64,000 bases of DNA from Streptomyces sp. NBC_01571 (lineage in GTDB: Bacteria > Actinomycetota > Actinomycetes > Streptomycetales > Streptomycetaceae), in NCBI RefSeq assembly GCF_026339875.1, contig NZ_JAPEPZ010000001.1:3348001-3412000 (forward strand). The letters are read 5' to 3'. This document shows positions 1 to 8,319 of the stretch, one piece after another (positions within the stretch are counted from its first letter, which is position 1; each line of letters opens with the position of its first letter). The translations under genes were made by a program, and so were the position numbers. Below the pieces are notes generated by a model that saw nothing but the letters and a program-made list of their open reading frames with translations, was not told the DNA's origin and ran no database searches.

Positions 1-226
1 ACGGGTGGAAGAACAGCGTCAGATACACACCCGTGAGGATGATGATGAGGAAGCTGTACAGGCAGATCTCACCCAGCATGAACGACCAGTGGTCGGGGAA
101 GATCTTGCGCATGTTGGCCTTGGCCAGGGAGTAGATCCCCAAGCGGCCGTCGGCCCAGTCGGCCACCCGCTCACCGGCGGGCGCCTTCTCGCGCGAGCGC
201 GAGTCGGAGGTGGTGGTAGTGCTCAT
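1..226 (-). CDS. qcrB: Cytochrome bc1 complex cytochrome b subunit, N-terminal part (runs off window)
   Basis: Only the first 75 residues are present; the gene continues left of the window. The translation starts MSTTTTSDSRSREKAPAG and leads into a segment with KIFPDHWSFMLGEI followed by the first hydrophobic helix, the usual start of actinobacterial QcrB. QcrB carries the two b-type haems and the quinol sites of the bc1 complex (complex III) in the plasma membrane. Its ATG overlaps the TGA of qcrA (ATGA), so it is translated as the distal gene of the qcrCAB operon. Identity rests on the N-terminus plus context. Confidence 0.93.
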   Translation of the reverse strand, partial: MSTTTTSDSRSREKAPAGERVADWADGRLGIYSLAKANMRKIFPDHWSFMLGEICLYSFLIIILTGVYLTLFFHP

Positions 227-1287
227 CCGCGCTCCCAGAAGGCAGGACCGACGGGCTCGTCGAAGTCGCCGAGCGCCTCGAGGTAGCCCTCGTCGTTCAC
301 ACCGATGCGCAGCTGCGGCAGGGCATGACCGGCCGGGCCGAAGATCACTCGGGCACCGTCGGAGAGGTCGAAGGTGGACTGGTGGCAGGGGCAGAGCACG
401 TGGTGCGTCTGCTGCTCGTACAGGGAGATCGGGCAGCCGACGTGGGTGCAGATCTTCGAGTACGCCACGATGCCCTCGTGCGACCAGGCGAGCTCGCGCT
501 TGTCCTTGATGTTGTCCGGCTGGAGCCGGACGATCATCACGGCGGCCTTCGCGATCTCCTGCTGGAAGTCCTCGTCCTTCTCCTCCAGGCCCTCGGGCTT
601 GACGAAGGTGAGCGAGCCGACGGCGATGTCGGAGGGACGCAGCGGCTCGTTCGTGTTCATGTTGACGAGCAGCTTGCCCTTGGACCAGATCGTGTGGCGC
701 AGCTTGGTGCCCGGCAGCGGACCGAGGTCGCGCAGCAGCATGACGCCGGAGAGCGGGAACAGGGCCAGCGCGCCGAACATCGTGGTGCGGATCAGCTTGC
801 GGCGGCCGAGCGCGGACTCCTTGGCACCCTGCTTGAAGTCGGCCAGGACCTTGGCCTTGACCTCGGGCTCCGCCTCGATCGGGTGACGCTCGTCGGCGAT
901 CTCCACGTCGGACATCAGGGTGCGGGCCCAGTGGACCGCGCCCGCGCCGATCGAGAAGAGCGCCACACCGAGCGTCATGCCCAGCGCGAAGTTCAGCGCG
1001 CTGATGTGCCCGAGCGGGAAGACGAAGATCGACTTGTCGTTCGGGATCGTCACGTACGAGGCGATGAAGGCCACCGTGGCCAGCATCGACAGCGTGAACA
1101 GCATCGCGACGACGCGCTCGGACCGCTTGGCGGCCCGCTCGTCGATGTCCTGGATGCGGTGCTCGTGGGGCGGCAGTCCCGGGTCCGCGAACGGGTTGTC
1201 CTCGTTCGCGACGGCTACTGCGCCGTGACCGTGCTCGTCGGCCCGCTCAGCGGGCAGGTTCTCTTCTGGAATGTCTTGGCTACTCAT
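223..1287 (-). CDS. qcrA: Cytochrome bc1 complex Rieske iron-sulfur subunit
   Basis: This 354-residue protein is the 2Fe-2S subunit that takes electrons from quinol and passes them to cytochrome cc. The C-terminal Rieske domain has both boxes: CTHVGC (C280, H282 as cluster ligands, C285 in the disulfide) and CPCHQS (C299, H302 as ligands). Three hydrophobic segments lie in the N-terminal half (about residues 55-185), as in the actinobacterial type, instead of the single anchor of proteobacterial Rieske proteins. A charged N-terminal extension precedes them. The start overlaps the end of qcrC by four bases and the stop overlaps the start of qcrB, so the three genes form one translationally coupled unit. 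Confidence 0.97.
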   Translation of the reverse strand: MSSQDIPEENLPAERADEHGHGAVAVANEDNPFADPGLPPHEHRIQDIDERAAKRSERVVAMLFTLSMLATVAFIASYVTIPNDKSIFVFPLGHISALNFALGMTLGVALFSIGAGAVHWARTLMSDVEIADERHPIEAEPEVKAKVLADFKQGAKESALGRRKLIRTTMFGALALFPLSGVMLLRDLGPLPGTKLRHTIWSKGKLLVNMNTNEPLRPSDIAVGSLTFVKPEGLEEKDEDFQQEIAKAAVMIVRLQPDNIKDKRELAWSHEGIVAYSKICTHVGCPISLYEQQTHHVLCPCHQSTFDLSDGARVIFGPAGHALPQLRIGVNDEGYLEALGDFDEPVGPAFWERG

Positions 1288-2093
1288 GACTTCTTGGCCT
1301 TTGCGGTCCGAGCGGCGACCCAGACGGCGACGGCGACCAGCGCGCCAAGACCGAAGATCCAGCCGAAGAGGCCTTCACTGACCGGCCCGAGGCCGCCCAG
1401 CTCGAGACCACCAGGGCTCTCGGTGTTGTCACCGTTGACCGCGTCGAGGTACGCGATGATGTCCTTCTTGTTCTTCTCCGACAGCGTGGTGTCGGGGAAG
1501 GAGGGCATGTTCTGCGGGCCGGTCTGCATGGCCTCGTAGATGTGCTTGGGGTCGACACCCTCGAGGCTCGGCGCGAACTTGCCGTGCGTCAGCGCGCCGC
1601 CCTTGCCGGTGAAGTTGTGGCACTGCGCGCAGTTGGTGCGGAACAGCTCGCCACCCTTGGCGATGTCCGCGCCCTCCGGGCTGACCTGGCTCTTCGTCGG
1701 GACCGTGGGACCAGCGCCCAGCGAGGCGATGTACGCCGCGAGCTGGTCGATCTCGGCCTGCGAGTAGATGACCTTCTTGCGCGGGATCTGCGCGCCCGGC
1801 TGCTGGGCCGGCATGCGGCCGGTGCCGACCTGGAAGTCGACCGCCGCGGCGCCGACCCCCACCAGGCTCGGCCCGTCGGAGGAGCCCTGACCGCCGGTTC
1901 CGTGGCAGCTTGCGCAGCCCACGGAGAAGAGCTTCTTGCCCTCGTCGATGGCAAGGGACTGGGCGGTGGTGTCGGCCTGCGCCTTGCTCGCGGGTGCGAA
2001 CGCGGCGTACAGCCCCCCGGTGGCCGCCAGCGCGAGGAGTAGGACGACGACCGCCGCCAGCGGATGGCGTCGTCGTGCGGAGAGCTTTTTCAC
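1284..2093 (-). CDS. qcrC: Dihaem cytochrome c subunit of the bc1 complex
   Basis: The 269-residue product has an N-terminal signal/anchor (about residues 11-32), two cytochrome c domains with haem motifs CASCH (C60, C63, H64) and CAQCH (C155, C158, H159), and a C-terminal membrane helix near residues 243-262. This is the fused dihaem cytochrome cc of actinobacteria, which lack a soluble cytochrome c and pass electrons straight to the aa3 oxidase. It lies 64 bp downstream of ctaE and overlaps qcrA, so ctaE-qcrCAB is probably one operon. The start is supported by the signal sequence position. Confidence 0.97.
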   Translation of the reverse strand: MKKLSARRRHPLAAVVVLLLALAATGGLYAAFAPASKAQADTTAQSLAIDEGKKLFSVGCASCHGTGGQGSSDGPSLVGVGAAAVDFQVGTGRMPAQQPGAQIPRKKVIYSQAEIDQLAAYIASLGAGPTVPTKSQVSPEGADIAKGGELFRTNCAQCHNFTGKGGALTHGKFAPSLEGVDPKHIYEAMQTGPQNMPSFPDTTLSEKNKKDIIAYLDAVNGDNTESPGGLELGGLGPVSEGLFGWIFGLGALVAVAVWVAARTAKAKKS

Positions 2094-2157
2094 GGATTAC
2101 CCCGGTGTCAGGATCTTCTGCGTCGATGCTTCTGGATGTTTCGGGCTGCGGGCCCGA

Positions 2158-2778
2158 TTACTTGATCATGTAGATCGTGGCGAAGAGGCCGATCCAGACG
2201 ACATCGACGAAGTGCCAGTAGTAGGACACGACGATGGCGGCGGTCGCCTGCTCGTGAGTGAACCTCTTGGCCGCGTAGGTGCGGCCGAGGACCAGCAGGA
2301 AGGCGATGAGGCCGCCCGTCACGTGCAGGCCGTGGAAGCCGGTGGTCAGGTAGAACACCGAGCCGTACGGGTCGGAGGAGAGCGAGAGCCCGTCCTTCTT
2401 GACCAGTTCGGTGTACTCGAAGATCTGACCACCGATGAAGATCGCACCCATCACGAACGTGACGGTGAACCACATCCGGAGCTTCTTCACGTCCCCGCGC
2501 TCGGCGGCGAACACGCCGAGCTGGCAGGTCAGGGAGGAGAGCACCAGGATCGTGGTGTTCGAGGCCGAGAACGGGAAGTTGAGATGGCCGGCCATCTCCT
2601 TCCAGTGATCCGGTCCGGTCACCGATCGCAGGGTGAAGTACATCGCGAAGAGGGCCGCGAAGAACATCAGCTCGGAACTCAGCCAGATGATGGTTCCGAC
2701 GCTGGTGAGGTTCGGTCGATTGACCGACGGGTGCGCGTGCCCGGTTTCTACTGTCGTTGCTGTCGCCACGACCGACAT
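2158..2778 (-). CDS. ctaE: Cytochrome c oxidase subunit III
   Basis: The 206-residue product has five hydrophobic segments and the subunit III signatures FHGLHVTGG (about residues 148-156) and a C-terminal [10 protein letters not shown]. It is the non-redox subunit of the aa3 terminal oxidase in the plasma membrane. As in other actinobacteria it is grouped with qcrCAB, away from ctaC/ctaD, which reflects the bc1-aa3 supercomplex. No convincing Shine-Dalgarno is visible; instead the start codon lies inside a perfect 21-bp palindrome (annotated separately), which could form an mRNA hairpin over the AUG. Confidence 0.96.
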   Translation of the reverse strand: MSVVATATTVETGHAHPSVNRPNLTSVGTIIWLSSELMFFAALFAMYFTLRSVTGPDHWKEMAGHLNFPFSASNTTILVLSSLTCQLGVFAAERGDVKKLRMWFTVTFVMGAIFIGGQIFEYTELVKKDGLSLSSDPYGSVFYLTTGFHGLHVTGGLIAFLLVLGRTYAAKRFTHEQATAAIVVSYYWHFVDVVWIGLFATIYMIK

Positions 2779-2789
2779 TATGTCGGTCG
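2769..2789. promoter_or_regulatory. Perfect 21-bp palindrome covering the ctaE start codon
   Basis: The arms CGACCGACAT (2769-2778) and ATGTCGGTCG (2780-2789) are exact inverted copies around one central base, and the ATG of ctaE is at 2778-2776. It can be read as a DNA operator in the promoter region between ctaE and the divergent gene at 2972, or as an RNA hairpin that hides the start codon. I cannot tell which from sequence alone. Confidence 0.5.
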
Positions 2790-2971
2790 CTTATCCCGCC
2801 CTCACCCCGGGGGGTGCCGTTCGGGGTGTCTGTGGGGTGTGTCCAGCCCGTATGGCCCATCGAAGCCCTGTCCGAACCGGTGTTGACGAGGTGTTTGAAG
2901 GAGTAGCATCCGCGCCATCGGTACCAGGAGTTCCCGACCAATGCGGTGCTTCTCAGATGCGTGGAGGAACA

Positions 2972-3373
2972 ATGCAGCCGACCGCCACGGTGCTGGTCTA
3001 CAGTGACGACTCCAACACCCGGGGGCAGGTGCGGCTGGCGACAGGCCGCAGACCGGCCTCCGACGTTCCCCAGGTCGAGTTCATCGAGTGCGCGACGCCC
3101 GCCGCCGTCCTGAAGGAGCTGGACAGGGGCGGCATCGACGTCTGTGTGCTCGACGGCGAGGCGGTCCCGATGGGTGGCATGGGAGTCTGCCGGCAGATCA
3201 AGGACGAGATCTTCAACTGCCCGCCCGTGCTTGTGCTCATCGGGCGCCCCCAGGACGCCTGGCTGGCCACCTGGAGCCGCGCGGACGCCGCGGTGACCCT
3301 GCCGGTCGACCCGGTGGAGTTCGCCGCCTCGCTGGCCTCGCTCCTGCGCCGCAAGGCCCTGCTCGGCGCCTGA
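2972..3373 (+). CDS. Stand-alone receiver-like (pseudo-response regulator) protein
   Basis: The 133-residue product looks like a single CheY-type receiver with no output domain. The first strand ends YSDD, the third strand carries VCVLDGE with the Asp at the phosphoacceptor position, but the conserved Lys of the fifth strand is missing (AVTLPVDP, where families have K-P). It may therefore not be a normal phosphorylation switch. The start at 2972 is chosen because GGAGG lies 5 nt upstream; longer in-frame starts back to 2633 would overlap ctaE on the other strand. It is transcribed divergently from ctaE, between the two halves of the respiratory cluster. Partner and function are unknown. Confidence 0.8.
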   Translation: MQPTATVLVYSDDSNTRGQVRLATGRRPASDVPQVEFIECATPAAVLKELDRGGIDVCVLDGEAVPMGGMGVCRQIKDEIFNCPPVLVLIGRPQDAWLATWSRADAAVTLPVDPVEFAASLASLLRRKALLGA

Positions 3374-3433
3374 GGTCCCGGCCTGCGGCCCGCCGCGGCG
3401 GCTGCGGGCCGCCTGGGGCCCGGCACGCCTCTT

Positions 3434-3457
3434 CCCGCGCCCTGGACGGGGCGCGGG
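3434..3457. terminator. Bidirectional hairpin between convergent genes
   Basis: Arms CCCGCGCCC (3434-3442) and GGGCGCGGG (3449-3457) pair around a short loop between the receiver-like gene (+) and the L,D-transpeptidase (-). A second GC-rich hairpin, GCGGCCCG/CGGGCCGC, lies at 3385-3412. There is no clear U-tract, as is common in Streptomyces. Confidence 0.5.
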
Positions 3458-3471
3458 ACCGCGGCGCCGTC

Positions 3472-4737
3472 TCACACGGACTCGGGACGCAGACGCGCCT
3501 TCTCCGCCACCGGCGGGCCGTCGGGGGTACCGCCCACCAGGGCACTGCCGCTGCGCCAGTTCGCCCAGGAGACGTTCCAGTCGCCGAAACCGTTGTCGAA
3601 CGCCGCCATCTGGGCCCCGTTGGAGTTGACGACCTTCACGATGTCGCCCACGCGCACGTGGTTGAAGAACCACGCCGCGTTGCTGGTGCTCATGCCGGTG
3701 CAGCCGTGGCTGACGTTGGCGTACCCCTGGGAGCCCACGGACCAGGGCGCCGCGTGCACGTACTCGCCGCTCCAGGTGACACGGGTCGCGTAGTACACGG
3801 GCAGGTCGTAGGAGTCGGAGGAACCCTCGGCGATACCGACGGTGGTACCGCGCATCCGTACGACGTACTCCTTGCTCAGCACCACCTTGACGCCGTTGCG
3901 CGTCTCGAAGCCGGGCTTGCCGGTCGTGATGGGGATCTTGTTGATCGGCGCGCCGTTCTTGTACACCGTCATGATGTGCGTGGCGGCGTCCGTGAGGGCG
4001 ACGAGCTGGTCGCCGGTGGTGAACGTCAGGGGCTTCGCGTCGCCGCCCCAGAGCCCCGCGCCGACCTTGACGCCCTTGAGGTTGCTGTGCGCCTGGATGG
4101 TGGCGTGGGCGGGCCAGTACTCCTTGGGGCGGTAGTGCAGGGTCTTGTCGTCCACCCAGTGCCAGGCGCCCTCCGTGGCGGGCGTCGAGTCCACCCGCAG
4201 GGCCCGCTCGACGATCGTGCGGGCGGCCTTGTCCTTGACGGGGGCGCTGAGTTGGGCGGTCACGGGCTGTCCGACGCCGTACTCGCCCGCGTCGGGCCCG
4301 AAGGTGACGCCGAGTGTCTTCTTGGCCTTGGGCGTGATGGTGTCGAAGCCGATGGACTTGCGGCCCTGTGCGCCGTCCTCGTCCTCCGTGCTCACCTGCA
4401 CCGTGTAGTGGGCGCCCGCCGCCAGCGCCGAGGTGCTGTGCCAACGGGTGCCGTCGGCGGCCAGCTCACCCGACACGTACCGGCCCGTCGCGTCCGTGGC
4501 CGTCACATCGGTGATGCGCTCGTCGTCATCATTGACGGTGATTTCGAGCGGCTTGTCCGGGTCCACCTTGCTGCTGTCGCCTTCGACCGGACCGTTGAAG
4601 GAGATCAGGCCCGCCGCGTCGTACGGCTTGGCCGCCAGTGGATGACTGTCTGAGCCGCAGGCGGTGGTGGCCGCGCCGAAGGCAACCACCAGCGTGGCGC
4701 AGCTGACGACCGTGCGGATTCGCGGTGAGTGGTTCAT
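3472..4737 (-). CDS. L,D-transpeptidase lipoprotein (YkuD domain with Ig-like domains)
   Basis: The 421-residue product makes 3->3 cross-links in peptidoglycan using a catalytic Cys; the motif SHGCTGMS carries H344 and C346. The N-terminus MNHSPRIRTVV leads a hydrophobic stretch ending in the lipobox TTAC, with C27 as the lipidated residue, so it is an outer-face lipoprotein. Two beta-rich Ig-like domains precede the YkuD domain, as in mycobacterial LdtMt2-type enzymes. A start at 4737 is preferred over the GTG at 4773 because it places a normal signal peptide at the N-terminus. It stands alone between ctaF and the receiver-like gene and may link envelope building to the surrounding membrane complexes only by position. 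Confidence 0.9.
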   Translation of the reverse strand: MNHSPRIRTVVSCATLVVAFGAATTACGSDSHPLAAKPYDAAGLISFNGPVEGDSSKVDPDKPLEITVNDDDERITDVTATDATGRYVSGELAADGTRWHSTSALAAGAHYTVQVSTEDEDGAQGRKSIGFDTITPKAKKTLGVTFGPDAGEYGVGQPVTAQLSAPVKDKAARTIVERALRVDSTPATEGAWHWVDDKTLHYRPKEYWPAHATIQAHSNLKGVKVGAGLWGGDAKPLTFTTGDQLVALTDAATHIMTVYKNGAPINKIPITTGKPGFETRNGVKVVLSKEYVVRMRGTTVGIAEGSSDSYDLPVYYATRVTWSGEYVHAAPWSVGSQGYANVSHGCTGMSTSNAAWFFNHVRVGDIVKVVNSNGAQMAAFDNGFGDWNVSWANWRSGSALVGGTPDGPPVAEKARLRPESV

Positions 4738-4894
4738 GGGTTCCACGCTATGAATGGCCGGCCGCGACGGCACGGCGGGTGAGCCGACCGGGGGACATGA
4801 GGCGTGACACGCCGAGGAGCCCGGACCCTCCTGACGGAGTGTCCTGGCTCCCTGGTGTAAAGGCGTGTCCCGCGCGGGGCGCGGATCGCGTGTC

Positions 4895-5293
4895 CTACTG
4901 GGTGCGGTCCGGGCCGTGGTAGAACTCGAAGACCCAGCCCCACAGGCCGATCAGCAGGAGCGGGGCCGAGAAGTACAGCAGCCACCAGCCGAAGACGACG
5001 CCCATGAAGGCGAGCGCGCCACCGATACCGAGCGAGAGCGGCTGCCAGCTGTGCGGGGCGAAGAACCCCACTTCACCGGCCTCGTCCGCGACGTCGGCCT
5101 CCTTGTTGTCCTGCGCCAACTGGTCGACCCGCCGGGCCGTGAAGGCCAGGTAGTAGCCGATCATGACGCTCAGGCCGAAGCCCAGGAAGAGCGCCGTGGT
5201 GCCGGCCGGCTCCTTCGACCACAGGCCGTACACGATGGCCATGATCAGGATGAAGACGGCCAGCCAGAGGAACATCTTGCCTTGGACCTTCAC
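4895..5293 (-). CDS. ctaF: Actinobacterial cytochrome c oxidase subunit IV
   Basis: The 132-residue product has four hydrophobic segments, including the N-terminal [17 protein letters not shown], and ends [10 protein letters not shown]. This is the small extra subunit found in actinobacterial aa3 oxidases. Its ATG overlaps the TGA of ctaD (5290-5293), so it is translationally coupled to the catalytic subunits. Confidence 0.94.
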   Translation of the reverse strand: MKVQGKMFLWLAVFILIMAIVYGLWSKEPAGTTALFLGFGLSVMIGYYLAFTARRVDQLAQDNKEADVADEAGEVGFFAPHSWQPLSLGIGGALAFMGVVFGWWLLYFSAPLLLIGLWGWVFEFYHGPDRTQ

Positions 5294-7026
5294 TTGCCGG
5301 CCTCCTTGCCGCCAGCCAGGGCCGCCGAACCGTGACCGGCGTTCTCGAGCTGGTCGAGAGCGGCGATCTCCGGGTGGTGCAGGTCGAACGCCGGGGATTC
5401 ACTGCGGATCCGCGGCAGGGTGAGGAAGTTGTGGCGCGGCGGCGGGCAGGACGTGGCCCACTCGAGCGAACGGCCGTAACCCCACGGGTCGTCGACCTCG
5501 ACCTTCTTGCCGTACTTGGCGGTCTTCCACACGTTGTAGAGGAACGGCAGGATCGACAGTCCGAGCAGGAACGAGGAGATCGTCGAGACCGTGTTGAGGG
5601 CGGTGAAGCCGTCGGCCGCGAGATAGTCCGCGTAACGGCGCGGCATGCCCTCGGCGCCCAGCCAGTGCTGGACCAGGAACGTGCCGTGGAAGCCCACGAA
5701 CAGCGTCCAGAAGGTGATCTTGCCGAGCCGCTCGTCGAGCATCTTGCCCGTCATCTTCGGCCACCAGAAGTGGAAGCCGGAGAACATCGCGAACACCACG
5801 GTGCCGAACACGACGTAGTGGAAGTGCGCCACCACGAAGTACGAGTCGGAGACGTGGAAGTCCATCGGCGGCGAGGCCAGGATGACGCCGGTCAGACCGC
5901 CGAAGGTGAACGTGATGAGGAAGCCGGTGGCCCACAGCATCGGTGTCTCGAAGGACAGCGAGCCCTTCCACATCGTTCCGATCCAGTTGAAGAACTTCAC
6001 GCCTGTCGGTACGGCGATGAGGAACGTCATGAAGGAGAAGAACGGGAGCAGCACGCCACCGGTGACGTACATGTGGTGCGCCCACACGGTCACGGACAGA
6101 CCCGCGATCGCGATGGTCGCGCCGATCAGGCCCATGTAACCGAACATCGGCTTGCGCGAGAACACCGGGATGACCTCGGAAATGATTCCGAAGAACGGCA
6201 GCGCGATGATGTACACCTCTGGATGGCCGAAGAACCAGAAGAGGTGTTGCCAGAGCAACGCTCCGCCGTTTGCCGCATCGAAGACATGTGCCCCGAATTT
6301 TCGATCCGCCTCCAGGGCGAACAGAGCCGCCGCCAGGACGGGGAAGGCCAGCAGCACCAGAACCGCGGTGAGCAGCACGTTCCACACGAAGATCGGCATC
6401 CGGAACATCGTCATGCCGGGAGCGCGCATGCAGATGATCGTGGTGATGAAGTTGACCGCACCGAGGATCGTGCCGAAGCCGGAGAAGGCCAGACCCATGA
6501 TCCACATGTCGGCGCCGACGCCCGGAGAACGGACCGCGTCCGACAGCGGCGAGTACGCGAACCAGCCGAAGTCGGCCGCGCCCTGCGGAGTGAGGAAGCC
6601 GCCGACGGCGATCGTCGAGCCGAAGAGGTACAGCCAGTACGCGAACATGTTCAGCCGCGGGAACGCCACGTCGGGCGCGCCGATCTGCAGCGGCATGATC
6701 CAGTTCGTGAAACCGGCGAACAGCGGCGTCGCGAACATCAGCAGCATGATCGTGCCGTGCATCGTGAACGCCTGGTTGAACTGCTCGTTCGACATGATCT
6801 GCAGACCGGGACGCGCCAGCTCGGCGCGCATGAGCAGCGCCATGACGCCGCCGATGCAGAAGAACGCGAACGACGTGACCAGATAGAGCGTGCCGATCGT
6901 CTTGTGGTCAGTGGTGGTGAGCCACTTGATCACGACGTTGCCCGGCTGCTTGCGCCGCACCGGCAGCTCGTTCTCGTACGAGTCGTCGGCTTCCGCGGCA
7001 CCCTGGGGTTCGTTGAGGATGCTCAC
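5290..7026 (-). CDS. ctaD: Cytochrome c oxidase subunit I
   Basis: The 578-residue protein is the catalytic subunit of the aa3 oxidase (haem a, haem a3 and CuB), reducing O2 and pumping protons. Twelve membrane helices are evident. HPEVY lies in the CuB His/Tyr helix, WAHHMYVTG supplies the two further CuB His, and the HFHYV region gives the haem ligands near residue 390. The start overlaps the stop of ctaC (ATGA), and the stop overlaps the start of ctaF, giving the operon ctaC-ctaD-ctaF. Confidence 0.98.
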   Translation of the reverse strand: MSILNEPQGAAEADDSYENELPVRRKQPGNVVIKWLTTTDHKTIGTLYLVTSFAFFCIGGVMALLMRAELARPGLQIMSNEQFNQAFTMHGTIMLLMFATPLFAGFTNWIMPLQIGAPDVAFPRLNMFAYWLYLFGSTIAVGGFLTPQGAADFGWFAYSPLSDAVRSPGVGADMWIMGLAFSGFGTILGAVNFITTIICMRAPGMTMFRMPIFVWNVLLTAVLVLLAFPVLAAALFALEADRKFGAHVFDAANGGALLWQHLFWFFGHPEVYIIALPFFGIISEVIPVFSRKPMFGYMGLIGATIAIAGLSVTVWAHHMYVTGGVLLPFFSFMTFLIAVPTGVKFFNWIGTMWKGSLSFETPMLWATGFLITFTFGGLTGVILASPPMDFHVSDSYFVVAHFHYVVFGTVVFAMFSGFHFWWPKMTGKMLDERLGKITFWTLFVGFHGTFLVQHWLGAEGMPRRYADYLAADGFTALNTVSTISSFLLGLSILPFLYNVWKTAKYGKKVEVDDPWGYGRSLEWATSCPPPRHNFLTLPRIRSESPAFDLHHPEIAALDQLENAGHGSAALAGGKEAGK

Positions 7027-7982
7027 AGGTTGTTCGTCTCCCGGTTCTTCTCGTGACCCGTCTGCTCAATGCCGGCCGGGATGTAACCGGTCTGCCCCTC
7101 TGCCGCGAGCTGCTTGAGGTGGGCCTCGTAGCGCTCCGGCGAGACGACCTTCACGTTGAAGAGCATCCGGGAGTGGTCGACGCCGCACAGCTCGGCGCAC
7201 TTGCCCAGGTAGGTGCCCTCCCTGTTGGGGGTCACCTGGAAGGAGTTGGTGTGGCCCGGGATGACGTCCTGCTTCATGAGGAACGGCACCACCCAGAAGG
7301 AGTGGATGACGTCACGCGAAGTGAGGACGAAGCGGACCGTCTTGCCCTTGGGGAGCCAGAGGGTCGGACCGGGGTTGTTCGTCTGCGGGTTCCGCTCACT
7401 CGGAGTGCCGGCCTCGTAGACACCGCCGGCGTTCACCGGGAAGTCCTTCTTGAACCGGTCCGGAATGGCGTCCAGGTTCTTGTCGGTCTTCGCGTCACCG
7501 GTGACACCGGGGACGTTCTCGATGTAGTTGAAGCCCCAGCTCCACTGGTAGCCGACCACGTTGACCGTGAGGTCGGGCTTCTTGTCGAGGCTGAGGAGCT
7601 TCGTCTCGTCGCGGGCGGTGAAGTAGAACAGCACCGAGACGATGATGAGCGGGACCACCGTGTACAACGCCTCGATCGGCATGTTGTACCGGGTCTGCGG
7701 GGGAACTTCGACCTTGGTGCGGCTGCGCCGATGGAAGACGACGCTCCACAGGATCAGACCCCAGACCAGCACGCCCGTGGCGAGCGCGGCCGCCCACGAG
7801 CCCTGCCAGAGGGAGAGGATCCGCGGAGCCTCCTCCGTGACCGGGGTGGGCATACCAAGGCGGGGAAAGTCCTTGTATGTGCAACCGGTGGCGGTCGCCA
7901 GGACCAGGCCCGCAGTCATTGCCTGCAGCAGCTTCCGCCGCATCGGGCGCCGCGGCGAGCGGTCGGAGCCGTTGGGACTCAC
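7023..7982 (-). CDS. ctaC: Cytochrome c oxidase subunit II
   Basis: The product carries the CuA centre that accepts electrons from QcrC. I start it at the GTG at 7982 (319 residues) because GGGAAGG lies just upstream and this places a lipoprotein signal correctly; the longer ATG at 8090 adds an unlikely basic tail. The lipobox ATGC gives lipid Cys 34. Two membrane helices follow, then the cupredoxin domain with [12 protein letters not shown], which contains the CuA Cys pair, His and Met. An actinobacterial loop between the helices and CuA domain contains the [14 protein letters not shown] region. It is the first gene of ctaCDF. Confidence 0.96.
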   Translation of the reverse strand: MSPNGSDRSPRRPMRRKLLQAMTAGLVLATATGCTYKDFPRLGMPTPVTEEAPRILSLWQGSWAAALATGVLVWGLILWSVVFHRRSRTKVEVPPQTRYNMPIEALYTVVPLIIVSVLFYFTARDETKLLSLDKKPDLTVNVVGYQWSWGFNYIENVPGVTGDAKTDKNLDAIPDRFKKDFPVNAGGVYEAGTPSERNPQTNNPGPTLWLPKGKTVRFVLTSRDVIHSFWVVPFLMKQDVIPGHTNSFQVTPNREGTYLGKCAELCGVDHSRMLFNVKVVSPERYEAHLKQLAAEGQTGYIPAGIEQTGHEKNRETNNL

Positions 7983-8319
7983 GTAGCGCCTTCCCGAGAG
8001 TCTCGCCCGCGCTGGTTGGCTACGGCCCTTCTCGCTGGTCGCTCGCCGCCCTGGCACACGGGCAGGGGTTTGGATGTTTATGCGGACCAAACCCTACTGG
8101 ACGCTATTTGAGGTCGCGCGGGGAGGGTGCCCAACGCGCCGCCGGGTCAGCCGAAGGGGGTGGGTTGCCCTGCTCCGGGCTACTTCTGACGGAGGTTTGG
8201 GGCGCTCAGGAGCCCGGGACACGGGACATCGCGGCGGCCGCGTGCCCGTCGTGGCCCGTCGCGCCGTTCCTCGCGCCCCCCTCGGGGCGCCGCTGCGACC
8301 GGAGCTTTAGCGTTGGCGT
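7983..8319. other. Intergenic region between divergent ctaC and the cysteine desulfurase gene
   Basis: About 337 bp without a supported gene. It must hold the ctaC promoter (minus) and the promoter of the gene at 8320 (plus). An AT-richer stretch at about 8070-8110 is the most likely place for the ctaC promoter; read on the minus strand it contains CAGTAGGGTTTGG. No clear -35/-10 pair or operator palindrome was found. Confidence 0.5.

Noticed and set aside
325..1539. 404-residue plus-strand frame opposite qcrA/qcrC
   Set aside because: It is antisense to two genes with clear Rieske and haem motifs and shows only Arg/Gly/Asp-rich sequence.
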